In this document: piece by piece, positions 33,352 through 45,680 of the stretch
How positions within the stretch are numbered: position 1 is the stretch's first letter
Layout: each line of letters begins with the position of its first letter
Assembly: GCA_019009955.1 (NCBI GenBank)
Contig: CM032230.1
Coordinates: forward strand, 124,247,501-124,311,500
Origin: Riptortus pedestris
Taxonomy: Eukaryota; Arthropoda; Insecta; Hemiptera; Alydidae
Direction: 5' to 3'
Length of the DNA stretch: 64,000 bases
Notes under the pieces: generated by a model
What the model was told of the DNA's origin: nothing
What the model saw: only the letters and a program-made list of their open reading frames with translations
The model's database searches: none
Translations under genes and position numbers: made by a program

Positions 33352-33804
33352 TTAGGGGCTGCGTTAACTAAATAGTTTATCCACGTGCGTCACATATCTG
33401 CATTTATCTCAATACTTAAAAGTTCAATAAGGGCAATAATTGGTATTTAAGCTTCATAATATAATTGAATATTGTTAATATGATATGATTAGGAGTGGGG
33501 GTTTACTAAAGACCAAAAACTAAAAAATGCAAAAATCTCAGTTAATAATCAAGATGGTAAAAAAGTGTACATAACAATATTTATAGAAAATTAAAAATTC
33601 AAATAAGGTTGGTTTAATACAATTTTTCGATGCATTATAATGGAGATATTAAGAATTTTCGAAATTCTCTTCCTTAAGCCCCCCTTCCCCTTGTCCGATT
33701 TCAGCCATTAACGAACTTGATCTTTATTTTTGTATAAAACAATTATATACCAAGTTTAGTAATGATAAGACAAACTTTGTGACCACTAGAGCGGTAACAG
33801 ACAA

Positions 33805-34245
33805 TAGTATATTACGTTACTAGGGCCGAAAGTGGCACTTTACGTTGCGAGATCGTGTTTGACTGGCGAGGCGAAGCCGAGCCTGTTAATTCGATCGAGC
33901 ATCGTAAAGTCACTTTCTGTACGAGTAATGTACAATACTTTTCATCACGAGGCAAAAACGCATATTAAGGCGGTTTTTAACTCGTGAATCTTTTAATAAT
34001 TAATATTTCCATTATTGGTTACAGCTGCTTCACTGTAGACATAATAAAAAACACTTTATTTAGCGGGAGGTTAAGTGACAAACATATGACTTTACACGCC
34101 TAGAGTCGAAAACTTTCGTCCCTAGGCGTGTAAAGTCATATGTTTGTCACTTAACCTCCCGCTAAATTTTGAGATCTGTAAAGGCCTACTTTCCTATCTC
34201 CCAGCTGGTATCGAAAGTATCTACTTTCCAATCCGAGTGATGAAA
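33805..34245. mobile_element. MITE with long internal palindrome
   Basis: Its position is defined by the interrupted HINE-like copy. The ends are loosely inverted: ATTACGTTACTAGGGCCGAA at the left, and the reverse of ATTTTCATCACTCGGATTGG at the right. Inside are the small inverted motif CGAGGCGAAGCCGAGCC and the perfect inverted repeat listed separately. No open frame. It is insect-MITE-like in size and base composition; the superfamily is not determinable. Confidence 0.6.
34058..34167. repeat. Perfect 46-bp inverted repeat (cruciform)
   Basis: The left arm 34058-34103 and right arm 34122-34167 are exact reverse complements (ATTTAGCGGGAGGTTAAGTG at the outer edge of the left arm). They are separated by an 18-bp loop that contains its own CGAAA/TTTCG stem. 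No mismatch was found in the 46 pairs, so it is either young or homogenised. Confidence 0.93.
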
Positions 34246-34360
34246 ATATATATATTTAGTCATCTCCTGGGTAAGACGGATGGACATTTGACTAAAAATT
34301 TCGAAGATTGCGCCATGAGTACGACCTTAATAGCTGATTTCCCTTAAGGGGAAATCTGCT

Positions 34361-36383
34361 AAAAAACAGCAAGTGCTACAGACGGCCACAAAATATGTAT
34401 ATATTGTATTGTCTAACGAAATGAAACTCCAAAAATTACTGTAAAGTTCTACAATTGGTAGTACTTGGTGTGCGAGATATCGGATTCTGTTTTCCTGAGC
34501 GCGTGTAGCATAATTTCGGAATACTTCGCTCATGGGCGTAACTCAAGCCCCATACAGCCCATTATCAGGGTCGACTTATCCCATTTGCACATTCTCTTCT
34601 ACAAGAGGATATAAACCAGAAAATATTATAAATTCCCGTTTTGAACGAAATGCTTGGAGCGTGAACGAAACGCTTCCTATTATACTTTTCTCTCTGACCT
34701 CACTCCGGAGCGGCATTAGCCAGCGGGAAAAGATTTTAAACGCAAAGCAGCGAGGTTCTGAATGCTCGCGAAATCTAAATTGCAAAGAGATAGTGTGGAT
34801 GCCTCTCGCTTGGTTTCCTCTGTATAGAACGAAATCCGGAGGACCGCACCCTTACAGCATTCACTAACGCCATTAGGATTTTGAAAAGACATCTAGGAAA
34901 TAGAGGAACCATTGAAATACTTTCATATAAATTGTTAATTTAAATTTTCATATTTAGCAATTAAAGGATTTGCTGTAGTACGGCAATTTCCATGAATTTC
35001 TCTATAATCCTTAATTTTTAGACACAGCTGTTACATCAATATGAAGGCAATTAAATAGACCATTTTCCTATTCAAAATTCTTGAAATTTTAGTTATATTA
35101 CTCTAACAGAAAGTCAAATTTTAAAAGAATTTTAATTACTCAAAAAGAAAGAATGCATCAATTGTAGAACACTGGAAAGACAATTTTGCGTCCCATCTTA
35201 CTCCAGAACTTTTAAAATTAACACAAAAATATAATTTTCTTCCTTCAAATTACTTACGGAGACAGCAGCTACCGAATACTATTTCTTGTTCCAATTTTTT
35301 GTGGGGAATTTATTCCTGTGCACCTTTGTTTTATAAATCATTAAAATGGTCAAGGAGTATTTGAGTGCCCCTATAACGGTTTTGGGAGGAGTTTTGATAT
35401 AATTTATTCATTTTAATCTGGTGATGTATTATATGTTTTTTTTTATTTTTGCATTAACTAAAGTTCCGATTACGTTAACGGTCAGAAGATTAAGAAATAT
35501 TAGTAACATGTTCATCTATTTTGATTGATTTTGTAACTCCTTTTCAATTTTGGGCCTCTAAAAGGAATCTAATATATATTAAATGCTTTGGTTTATTCAC
35601 CTGTCGAAAAAACCCTTTAGATGAAGAGTTAGAATTAAAGGAATTTAAAAATCCATTCATTAAGTTATTTCACTGTCACTGGTCATTAGATTTTATACGG
35701 TTATAAAAAATGAAATATTCATCAGACGGACTGAAGAGGTTTCCTTCACTGAGCTTCTTTCATTGAACTCGGATCTGTGCTCATCAGTAAATGGAGTGTC
35801 TTTTTATTAAAGGCTTTTGGTTTACTTAACGATTGAATCAATTGCACTCTGACAGTTTGTAGTTTGTCAGCAATGAATAGTTTGTTCACGTCTGGCATGG
35901 GTATCGGTCTTAACTTCATGTCATTTAATTTTCGAATATGTAATTAAAACAACTTTCAATTGTAGCTAAAGTCTAATCCAGAATCGATTAAACTATCAAA
36001 GAAGAATAGGGTAATTGACTTTTGAAATAAATACTAGATTCAGTACACTTCAAGAGTTTAACATTATATTTAATTAAAGAGTATGGTAGATTAATTTTTT
36101 ATGATTTTGAAAAAAATAAGTATGAAAATCGTCAATTTGTTTCTAAATTCTAAATGTGTGTAAAGTAATAAATAAAGAGTGATTTATTTTTTTTTTAAAT
36201 AGCTAAAAATAAAAATGTTTTACCATGTTTTTGGTTTAGAAGAGCCAAGGAGTTTGTATTTTGTATTCTTGTATTTTTCCTTGAATCGGAAAGTTTGGTA
36301 TTCCAATATTGAAATCTTCCACTTCATCATTTTCTTACTTTTGAGCAGAATCTTCACACGGATTAAGATTAAACACACACAAG
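34361..36383. other. No gene recognised
   Basis: Two kilobases without identifiable repeats. A plus-strand frame of 111 codons (34532-34867), with a 69-codon frame opposite it, sits in a locally higher-GC patch. Neither has a motif I recognise. The remainder is AT-rich with short frames. Confidence 0.4.
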
Positions 36384-37021
36384 AAAGATATCTGGTACTG
36401 AGTGGTAACTAGGATAATAAACCATTTATTAATTAGTAATTCTTAGTACATTTGGATAATAATGGTTTAATTCCATTTAAGAAATAAGATATTTGAATAG
36501 GAATATTTCTGGGAGTTTTACAGGCGAGTAATACTTAAGTCATAAGGACATCTGGCACCGAATTGTAACTTGAGTAATGGGTTATTAATTACTCAGTAAT
36601 TCTTAGTAAATTTAGATTATAATGGTTTAATTCCATTTAAGACATTGGACAATTGAACAGGAATATTTCTGAGTTTTACAGGCTAGTAATACTTAAGTCA
36701 TAAGAAGGACATCTGGCGCCGAATTGTAACTTGAGTAATGGGTTATTAATTACTCAGTAATTCTTAGTAAATTTAGATTATAATGATTTAATTCCATTTA
36801 AGACATTGGATAATTGAACAGGAATATTTCTGAGTTTTACAGGCTAGTAATACTTAAGTCATAAGAAGGACATCTGGCGTCGAATTGTAACTTGAGTAAT
36901 GGGTCATTAATTACTCAGTAATTCTTTGTACATTTAGATAATAATGATTTAATTCCATTTAAGTAATAAGATAATTGAACAGGAATATGTCTGAGCGTTT
37001 TACGGGCCAGTAATACTTAAG
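36384..37021 (+). repeat. Tandem array, about 161-bp unit, 4 copies
   Basis: The TAACT landmark recurs at 36406, 36566, 36727 and 36888 (spacing 160-161 bp). Each unit carries CAGTAATTCTTAGTAAATTT, GTTTAATTCCATTTAAG, GAACAGGAATATTTCTGAG and AGTAATACTTAAGTCATAAG, then ACATCTGGCGCCGAATTG. Copies 2-4 are more alike than copy 1. The unit length is in the range of satellite monomers. Confidence 0.92.
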
Positions 37022-37875
37022 TAGCAGTTTATGACCTTGCGAGGGCAAATTCCGAATCGATTTTGGTTAAGGGTTAAGTTTCTCTTCTTGGGCATGCAGT
37101 GGAGGTCAAGAGGGCAGGGTTAGTGTACAACTCCATGCTGCCCTCGGATAGTTTATTTTTAAAATTAAATTTACAATTAAAATTATGATACCTCTGGTTA
37201 TTAGTTGGTTTATTCTCGAAATACTCAACTATTATGAGAATGTGTGGGCAAACTTTAGCCCGGAAATCATGTGAGCTTCTTCCAGGAATATGATATAAAG
37301 TTTATATCCGTAGAGTTGAGAAGCAAGCAATTATTTTATGGTTTTCCTCTTCTTTTCTGTTATTATCTTGTTAGCATTTCCCTCATTCAGAAATGATGAC
37401 TAAGTTCTAGCTTGAGTAATTATTGTTGTGCCTTAAAGCACACGAATGCTCAGGTTTGCCAAATAACTAGAAGTAGAAAGATATTTCGTTACCATGTCTC
37501 ATTCTCTAACTATTTTCTTGAATAACTTCCTTAAACGTAATTCTCGGCACCATTATTGATACTGGTTTGCGCAGAACAGGTTTCCCAGTACTTTGAAAAA
37601 TCAAACTTTTATTTCAAAAAGCTGTGTTTGTGTATATATGATGTTCTCAAGGCACGTGGAAAACTACTCAGTACTTTAGACGTAATAATTATTTTTGCCA
37701 GGAATAAGAAATGCATAATCTGAAAAATAACCATTAAGAACATCAGCCCGATTAGAAAATATCCAGATTGTTAGTTTAATAAGAAGTGGATCTGAGCGAT
37801 TCTATAGAATACCATACGTGCAAATTCCAGAACATCGTGAATCCATTTTTAGAGTTTTAATTCCAAGTCTATAAG
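37022..37875. other. No gene recognised
   Basis: Unassigned sequence following the array. Confidence 0.35.
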
Positions 37876-38660
37876 AGTCCGTCACGCGGGGGCTGCGTAT
37901 ACTAACCAGGTTTTCCATATGCTGGCATGACACACTATTGATCACTTCTCTAAATATATTTCCTATTTCAAATTTGAATTCCGATTAGTAGAAGTGGGGA
38001 TTTACTGAAGGCTGAAAACAAGAAAATACGACTCAACTAGGTTACAATTTCGGTTATCATAAGGGAGATATTTTGAATTTTCGATTCCTCCCACCCCCTC
38101 TTATCCCCGAAAAAGTCAATTTTCTGTCATTAACGACTATGACATTTAGTCATTGAAAAACGGATAAATGCCGATTATGTTATACATCAAATAATCAATT
38201 TCAAGAAAATCTCATTGGTGGAGTTACCTCGTAACTTATTTGCATGGATCTCAATAAATTAAAAGTTTAGTGATAACAATATTTAACTTTGAAGTGAAGT
38301 AGTTCATAATATAACAGCTTATCGTTAATATGACATGAGTAGGAGTGGGTGTACTGATCGCAAAACTCAAATATCTTGCTGAATATATCAAATAAAGAAA
38401 ACTTGTATATTAGGACATTTATGGGACCTTACATTTTCAATAAGATTGGTTCTATATCATTTTTCCATCCAATCCATAATAATGGAAATATTTTGAATTT
38501 TCAAAATTCCTCCCTTTAAATCTATCTCACTTTCCATTGTCGTTTTTCAACCATCTTTAGTTTTACATAAAACGTTTAAATATGGAGGCTATGGTTAGAG
38601 TATGGCATCAATCAAACATAAATTTTGATCGATAGAGAGCTTTGTCATACCATGAGAAAT
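37876..38660 (+). mobile_element. HINE-like copy, diverged, subfamily B
   Basis: The 5' end AGTCCGTCACGCGGGGGCTG is clear. Two successive body segments (37876-38160 and about 38230-38660) repeat the GAGATATTTTGAATTTTC and TTTACATAAAACGTTTAAAT-type blocks. The 3' end is lost. It preserves ACTGAAGGCTGAAAACAAGA, the empty-site order used above. Confidence 0.65.
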
Positions 38661-39225
38661 AATGGTTTGAATATACCCTTGGGATGATGAAAAGAATCAT
38701 GGGGAGTCGCAGCGGATAGAAAATTAGATAAAATAGATGTTGCTTGAAGCAGTTTACATCTGAAAGAAAATGAGTAGGGGAGGACTCACTCCATTCGTAC
38801 CGAGTGAGTGATCCACTTGACTTGAACTTGACTGAGAACCAATGAGCTATGATTAGCTTGAAGAAGGAAGCCGAAGTGATGGCGAAAATTAGCTAAATTT
38901 TTGATGGTGAGACTAATGGAACTGATGATAGCAGTGCTATTGTTAAAGTGCCAATTTGTTGCTTTTCGGAATAATCTAACTGTTGGCCAGGAACTTTTCA
39001 AAAAATAACATTTGTTGACTAAAAGTTAAACAATATTATACGAACATCCCCTGTATATCAAACAAAAGTTTTGCTATCTCAAAAGTTGTGCCCATTTACA
39101 AATCCGAGGATGTTGTACGACGAATATGTGGCAAAAGGGGTATCTATGGACAAAACATAGTTCCTCAACTGGAGAGAGAGAGTTTCGTAAACTAGCGACA
39201 TGCCGTGAAAAAGACAGATTTTCAT
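38661..39225. other. No gene recognised
   Basis: Unassigned; a 71-codon minus frame (38786-39001) has no recognisable motif. Confidence 0.35.
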
Positions 39226-39475
39226 AAAAGTTGAGTTATTCAAGCGGTAAAACTTTGCTTAGAAATAACTGCATGTAGAAGGTAGAGTGAGGGGGCGGGT
39301 CTGTAACAAGGGATATGGAGAACTGATGAATCTGAATTGTAAAGGAGGTGGGGGGGGGGGAGGTGGAGTTAGGGGGGGTTTTAGGGGGGGGGGGTTGCAG
39401 ACATCTACATGTTAGGACTTTATTACTCCTCCTTGGGGAATGCAGCTCTCGTTTCATTCATAAATGAATCAACCC
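39226..39475 (+). repeat. Dispersed family 3, copy 1, G-rich
   Basis: Shares with 41230-41452: AGTTGAGTTATTCAAG, AGAACTGATG, GTAAAGGAGGTGGGGGGGG, GGTTGCAGACATCTACATGT and GACTTTNTTACTCC. A poly-G segment at 39347-39396 has four or more G runs. The family is unknown. Confidence 0.65.
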
Positions 39476-39574
39476 TTCCCTCGGGGAACAGATCTCGGAA
39501 AATCTGTCCATGAAGGAAAAATTAATGGGCGGTCCGCTTTTCACCCTCGTTCAACGGGACTTATCATACTGAGC

Positions 39575-39626
39575 TGAGGCAGCGCTTCGTACATTTAAGC
39601 AGATTTCCTTTTACAGAAATTCTGCT
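39575..39626 (+). mobile_element. Minimal HINE-like derivative (both ends only)
   Basis: GCAGCGCTTCGTACATTTAA, then GCAGATTTCCTTTTACAGAA and ATTCTGCTAA, resembles the family 5' end joined directly to the 3' end. Only the termini remain, about 50 bp. Confidence 0.45.
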
Positions 39627-41229
39627 AATGAGACTCATGGAGAAATTTTTTCCAATTTTCTTTTTCAAGTTTCCTCATAGCTGGTAAAGGTTAATCGGTA
39701 ATAAAAGGGAGTAATAGTGAACTGTATTTTGGTGGTTGAGAAGGTACGTTCATATAGTTATTGTAAATTGACTCATTCTATGGTTTTCTAGCAAGAAGGA
39801 ATGTAGGTCTCTGTAGGCGACCCGAAATTCTCTCCTCGAAGCCTCTTACTCTTAAGGATTACTGCCCGAATGTTCCGTCTGGGTCGCCTAATTCTATCCA
39901 ATCCCAGTCAAACTAAGGGCAGTTTATTAAATACTTTAAGAAACCTCCCATCAATCCTACCTAGATGTCTACGAGGATCATTCAAATTTATATTCGTATG
40001 AGCTGGAGGTCGTAAATTGGTTTAATAGTAGGCCAATTCGGTTTTTTAACGTAAGGTCAGTTTCATAACACGTTGATGATGGCAGTCGAAAGGTGTTCGG
40101 CAGTGGCCCCCGTCGACAGCCCTTCGGCACCTTTTAGTGCATTTTCAACCGTGTAGCCATCTGGGTGACTTTACTTCATGTGGGTTAGCCACCACCATGC
40201 TAATGTCTGAAAACTATCTGACCAGGAAGGGCCTGTGATATAGAAGGGGTAAGTTAAAAAAACAGAAATATCTCCGTTATTGTGAGTTGGTTCGAAAAAC
40301 GTAATAAAACCAATTTCGTTGTAAATTTAATTTCCTACAATTGCTACACTTTACAAGTTTTCTTTAATTCGAAATATGCTTTTTTTCGTTATTGGCATTC
40401 AGTAAACACTCTCACTTCTAATCATATCCCATAATCCAACATATCCCATAATGTCTTATTTCAAAAGAAAATACTTCCTACATTTTTCATTGGAACGTTA
40501 TTGAGCATGACGCTTGGATAAATTTTTGATGTGATCTATCTACGCTACTATTACTCAAACAGAATTATATTATATACCAAGCTTATTGATAATCTAAAGG
40601 TCCACGATTTTATTGTATTTTTCGATTTTATTGTATCCTTGAGGAGAACAAAAATTACAATGTTCAGATGAGGTCTGTCGCCCTGTATCGTAAGGGAATC
40701 TGTTTCTCAGCAAACGTAACTAACTCAATGTTTCATCATGCTAGACCAAAGAAAGCATTTGCCACAACATTCGGGCTTTATAGAAACCATAAACGAGGTG
40801 AAAACGAAATTTTAAGTTATTCTCAAACGAAGTAATTCATGCACTCTCTTCATCTCCCGCAACACCTTAACGACCCCTAACACCATGTTTGTTAATTTCA
40901 CGTAATGAAGTATCGTGAGTATGGTTATATGAAAATCCGCCGTATACGAGGACGATATGTAGTTTTAAACTAAGTCGCTCAATCTAATTTCAAAACTCTA
41001 GTTACGAATCCTTTGAATCTCTCTCAGAGGCTGTGAAAGGACTTCAAGGTCTATAGTGCAAAAGGGAGGAGATAAATTAAGTAGTATTAATAGTAAATAA
41101 TCATTGGAGCTGTCACAATCCTTAAAGATCATATCCCCCAGAAAAAGCAGATTGGTTAATAGGGGAAATATCTTGGACAATTATTCTACCGACACCGCTG
41201 GAGATACGCCGTGCTCCACATCCGAAGAG
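39627..41229. other. Unassigned; contains a HINE-like fragment
   Basis: The segment 40250-40450 on the reverse strand keeps AAATATCTCCGTTATTGTGA, GTTCGAAAAACG and the CATTCAGTAAACACTCTCAC-type end of subfamily B. I recognise nothing else. Confidence 0.45.
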
Positions 41230-41452
41230 AAGTTGAGTTATTCAAGATCTAAATATGGCTCCAACTTCAATTAGAAATATCTGGGAGATAGTGAGGGGCT
41301 GTCTGCAACAATTTATGCAGAGAACTGATGTGATCTGCATTGTAAAGGAGGTGGGGGGGGGGCGGTTGCAGACATCTACATGTCAGGACTTTGTTACTCC
41401 ACCTCGCGGGTTGCAGTTCTTGTTGTAGTCATAATTGAATCAACTTTTCTGG
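41230..41452 (+). repeat. Dispersed family 3, copy 2, G-rich
   Basis: Second copy of the family at 39226-39475, in the same orientation about 2.0 kb away, with a shorter G run at about 41350-41363. Confidence 0.62.
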
Positions 41453-41598
41453 AGTCCTGAAACCTTGGAAGACAGATATTGGAAATACGACCACGAATAA
41501 GTGACAAAGAGTAATTCATTTTTCATCTGGATGAGCTAATCCCAAGAGCCCAGGATATAGTTTCCTGTTGTTTTTGATCTTCCGGCAAGTCTCTTAAA

Positions 41599-41726
41599 AG
41601 TGCCCGTCACGCAGGAGCTACGTAAACTGAGCAGGTTTCCCGAGAGGTGGTATATGACCCGTTGATGATTTCAACTCGTCAGAAGTACAAACTCAGAATA
41701 TGACTTTCCTTGAGGGGAAATCTGCT
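41599..41726 (+). mobile_element. Miniature HINE-like derivative, 128 bp
   Basis: AGTGCCCGTCACGCAGGAGC, then AAACTGAGCAGGTTTCCC, at the left. CTTTCCTTGAGGGGAAATCT and GCT at the right, followed by AAAA. The left flank also ends in AAA. All body and core blocks are missing, so this is a deletion derivative that keeps both ends. Confidence 0.72.
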
Positions 41727-43229
41727 AAAAGTCTAAAGCCATCCCAAATGTGAATTAAACAAAAATCTATAAGTGAGGAATAGTTAGCATTGTCACTCAT
41801 TCGAAACATTGAGGTCTCACGAGGTTATCGGCTCTGCAATATGCAAGTGCTAGCCGATTACAGTGCCCTGGTGTGGCTACATGATCGTTTTCAGACCTCT
41901 TCCGAACGCCGGATGAACCTATAGCCAGATATGACTCTGTCATGGGAGAGAGTTTTTAGTTGTCGGAGCCACCACTTGAATAAAAAAAGAATTATCTAAA
42001 TCTTTGGGTCCACAACCAAAGTCCGTGGCTGCTTCATGCAAGTAGCTACTTAATTTCCTTAAATTGTCGTGTGGGAATTGGGCCAACTAATATAGGAGAA
42101 TATATGTTAATACTCCTAATGAGTAAATCTTGGATCGCAATCATGGTTTGGATATATAAGTATTGTTTAAAAACACTATTGCCAAATACATTTAACAAGA
42201 AATCGGCCAACTCGATGATACAGCAGCATTATCTTCATCATCAGGGATTGTTTGTTGTACTCTGTAGAATTTTCATCTCTGAGACTCTTATCTCCATTAT
42301 ATTATAGAACTCTGCTGTTGTTATTTTTGTAGCAACAGAATTTGAGGGAAATGTTTGTATTTCTGAGGTTTGTAAGAACTCGTAAAACGTATTGTTTCAC
42401 TAAACTAAACACACCACTTTTCTGTTAGATCTATATTCAAAATTAGAACCAACACATTTCAAATAGTAGTAAAAATTACAACTTTTTGGAAAAATGTTTT
42501 CCATTCCATCTAGATCTGAATTATGACGTTATTTCATCAATAAGCTAGAAATGTTTTTTTTTATAGTCGTAGCACCGTTTTTTATCAACGATTCATTAGG
42601 AAAGAGAATGCATAAGGTAAAAATAACAAACGTTTCGCTTGCGATGTGAATAAACTATTCATCTGAAAATTTATTGGAACATGAACTGATATGATTAAGG
42701 ATGAATTTACGTGTGCAAATAATCAGACTATATCAATATTCAAAAGGGGCTTTTCTGGAGGCAATTAGCGCTGGGGCTGGTAATTGGACAGGGGAATGTG
42801 TCATGATGGAGTTTCGCTTGATTAATCAGGTTTGCTCGTGCACTGATCTGATTGGACATCGTCCTTGCGGATGACAGCTCGCGACGGGTCACGGCCCAAC
42901 TGACGGAACAAAACGTACTAAAGCCTTCAATTTAAACGTTAAACATACATAATATTGGAGTTTGATGTTTGCAAGCCTCTTCGGAACAATCGATGCGAAC
43001 GATCAAATGGACGGGCGTGCTCACTCAACCTCATCTTGGTTCCAACAGTCTGCTGTTTTACCCTAAAAATTCCAGCCTTCTACATCAGCTGTTAAAACGT
43101 CATCGGGTTTTTATCATTTCAACTGATAAAGCACGTACAATGTATACAGTTGGAGTACAAAGCATTGCGAAGATATCCTATTATTACTGTTGTAGGTCAG
43201 GTTTTAAGAAAGGACCAAAGGAAAAAGGA
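41727..43229. other. No gene recognised
   Basis: Unassigned; frames of 78 and 96 codons (42071, 42969) show no motif. Confidence 0.35.
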
Positions 43230-44022
43230 AGTCCGTCACGTAGGGGCTGCGTAAACTGAGCAGATTTCCCACGTGAAGTTTAGTAATAGATAAATCTACA
43301 TACTGGTAACAAAACACCACCGTGAATATTAACTGAATAAATACAAACGGTAATAAGAAATCTTTCCCCTCCAGGCGGAAAGCGTCTGAAATGTAAACAA
43401 ACAGCTCTGCCAACCCGACTCTCACCAGAAAGAAAAACCGTTACTGAAATATATCAGAATATAACTTATTAATTTGATTGAAAACTATTTACTATATCTA
43501 GTACTGTACTTTATGTTGAATCAGAATATTTTTTATCTCAATCGATTAAATTTAAGCAGTACAAAAACTAAGAGGCTCCATATTTGCATGTATCTCGTAT
43601 AATAAAGAAAACAATATATTATATTTAAGCTTCGAATAATGTGGTTTATCATATAATAGAGAATTCTTTATGTAACACGAGTAGAAGTGGGGTTTACTGA
43701 AGGCTGAAAACTATAAGATCCCAATATCTCGGTTAATATTCATGATACAGAAAATATGTATAGAACAATATTTAAAGATCATTTAATTTTCAATAATATT
43801 CGCTCTATGCAATATTGCTCTATACAATTTTTCGATTCGACTTATAGTAACGGAGATATTTTGAACTTTCGAAATCCCCCTCATTTAACCCCCCCCCTAC
43901 TACTGGTCCGATTTCAGCCATTAACGAACTTGACCATCCTCCTTCCTTTTTACATAAAACAACGTTAAACATGGAGTTTGGTAACGATCAAACAAAAATT
44001 GCGACCGCTAGAGCGTTAACAG

Positions 44023-44079
<57 letters not shown>
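43230..44079 (+). mobile_element. HINE-like copy, 3' end lost in (TA)n
   Basis: The 5' end AGTCCGTCACGTAGGGGCTG is intact. The body includes both the type A block (CAGGCGGAAAGCGTCTGAAA) and the type B block (TTTACTGAAGGCTGAAAAC). This suggests a composite ancestor from which shorter types derive by deletion. It ends in (TA)n at 44028-44079 without the 3' palindrome. Confidence 0.82.
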
Positions 44080-44082
<3 letters not shown>

Positions 44083-45680
44083 TATCCAGTATGATATAGT
44101 TCGAATTAACACTTTCGATTATAGAACAAAAAATCATAATTGATGATTTCATCACATAACTTATTTGTACGTATTTCACAAAATAGCCATGTTGATAGAG
44201 TGCTAAGCAATGGATTGGATAAGACATACGTAACTGCATCACTTATACATAGGCATAACTAGAATTCTTATTTAGGGTCTGCCTAGTTTTTGAACATCAA
44301 GAGTAAATTTTCTGCAATAATAAATACGGTCTGCGTCATAGAGTAGCTTACGTACTAAGGTATTTATTGAATATATGTTTTTCCCCGATATAAAACTTAC
44401 AGTTCTGATCATATAAATTCAAATTAAGGCAATTTCAAATGAACCATCACTGATAAGATTGAAAAATACATTTCATACTGAATTGTCTTTTAAGATTTTC
44501 CAGATAAAACTAATATTAAATAAGACATTGACGAACGCAAGTTCTGATTTCCTAAAAAACCCGTACTCTTGTCTGAGGCAGTATAGAGCAAAATAGACCT
44601 ACTTAACAATCTTCATATCCTTCATAGATGTACGAAAATACCCTCACAATTCTATGGAACCACTGTCATGGAAAACTTAAAATTTCAACTTGATGATCTG
44701 AAATCGGATGCTAGTATTTGAAATTCATAAATCTAACACTGCTTAGGATCGAAAATTGTGATTTAAACAAAAGTTGCTATTTACTTTCTTCGATAAACTC
44801 AATATTAACTTATATATTAACGAATGTGTTTATTGACGTCAAAATAAACCCCTCCTTTGTCCTCCAAGTTGAAAATTTGAATTATTTTAGAGCCTATATT
44901 GAACTTTAGGATAGTTGACTCAAACAAATAAAATTCCCCAGGAATCCTTTACTCGTTTGTGAGTGATTGAGTAACAATTACAACAAGATATTTCCTCGGT
45001 AGAAAATATACAGTCCCGAGCAATAGTCAAACTATTCAATGTCTAAGGACTTCCAGTTATAATCAAAACTCATTTGTAAGCTGGTCTTTTGTACTTTTAA
45101 ATTGGACTAGAAATGTAAAGTATTTCTTTCAAAAAGAGAAAAAGTTTGATTGAAAGTAAGGCAGCAATTTTAATTAAACTCTGGTCAGAGACAGTCTTTC
45201 ATTTATTTGGGCGTTATTCCAAATTAAATACCGATTTATTTATAGAAAGCTTCAATTCATTCCGCCGTACATTGTAATTTATGTTACGTGTGTTATCAAA
45301 GAATTGTTAGCATACAATTAAAATGGAATCCAATGCGTGGGGGAGAAAATTCTAGTGAACAGTACAGAAGAAATGCTTGCTTTGAAATGTAAATTAACAA
45401 TTTTTTCACAAGCTATATTATTTTTAAAATAATAGTTATACAAACATTGGAGTTCAGTTATTCATATCATTTATTTAAATAAATAAAAATCAATTATTCA
45501 GTCTACCCATTTTAATGAAAAGTTTCTCAAACTATTTTGGTATCAGTTCCAATCCTATTCTTTCTTAGTTTGCCATATGCGGCCGGCAAGGCATTTCTAC
45601 GTCCTTATAAATATAACCTGATTCAAAGTTTTAATAGTACTGTATAGAGCTAATAAACTAATTTTCAGTATTAAATTTTA
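44080..45680. other. No gene recognised
   Basis: Unassigned AT-rich sequence. Confidence 0.35.

Larger units (their letters stand above)
33352..34360 (+). mobile_element. HINE-like copy interrupted by a hairpin MITE
   Basis: The 5' part, 33352-33804 (ATTCCGTCACTTAGGGGCTG, subfamily B body, ending GAGCGGTAACAGACAA), stops where the (TA)n usually begins. The 3' part resumes at about 34246 with GTCATCTCCTGGGTAAGAC and ends with TTTCCCTTAAGGGGAAATCT at 34360. The intervening 440 bp is a different element. Confidence 0.8.

Noticed and set aside
34532..34867. 111-codon plus-strand frame
   Set aside because: No domain, no splice or promoter context that I can support, and a competing minus-strand frame in the same place.
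35718..35745. Hammerhead motif (TCATCAG on the plus strand)
   Set aside because: No GAAA follows CTGATGA at a suitable distance on the minus strand and no helix II is possible.
42228..42250. Hammerhead motif (CATCATCAG)
   Set aside because: CTGATGA is not followed by a helix and GAAA.
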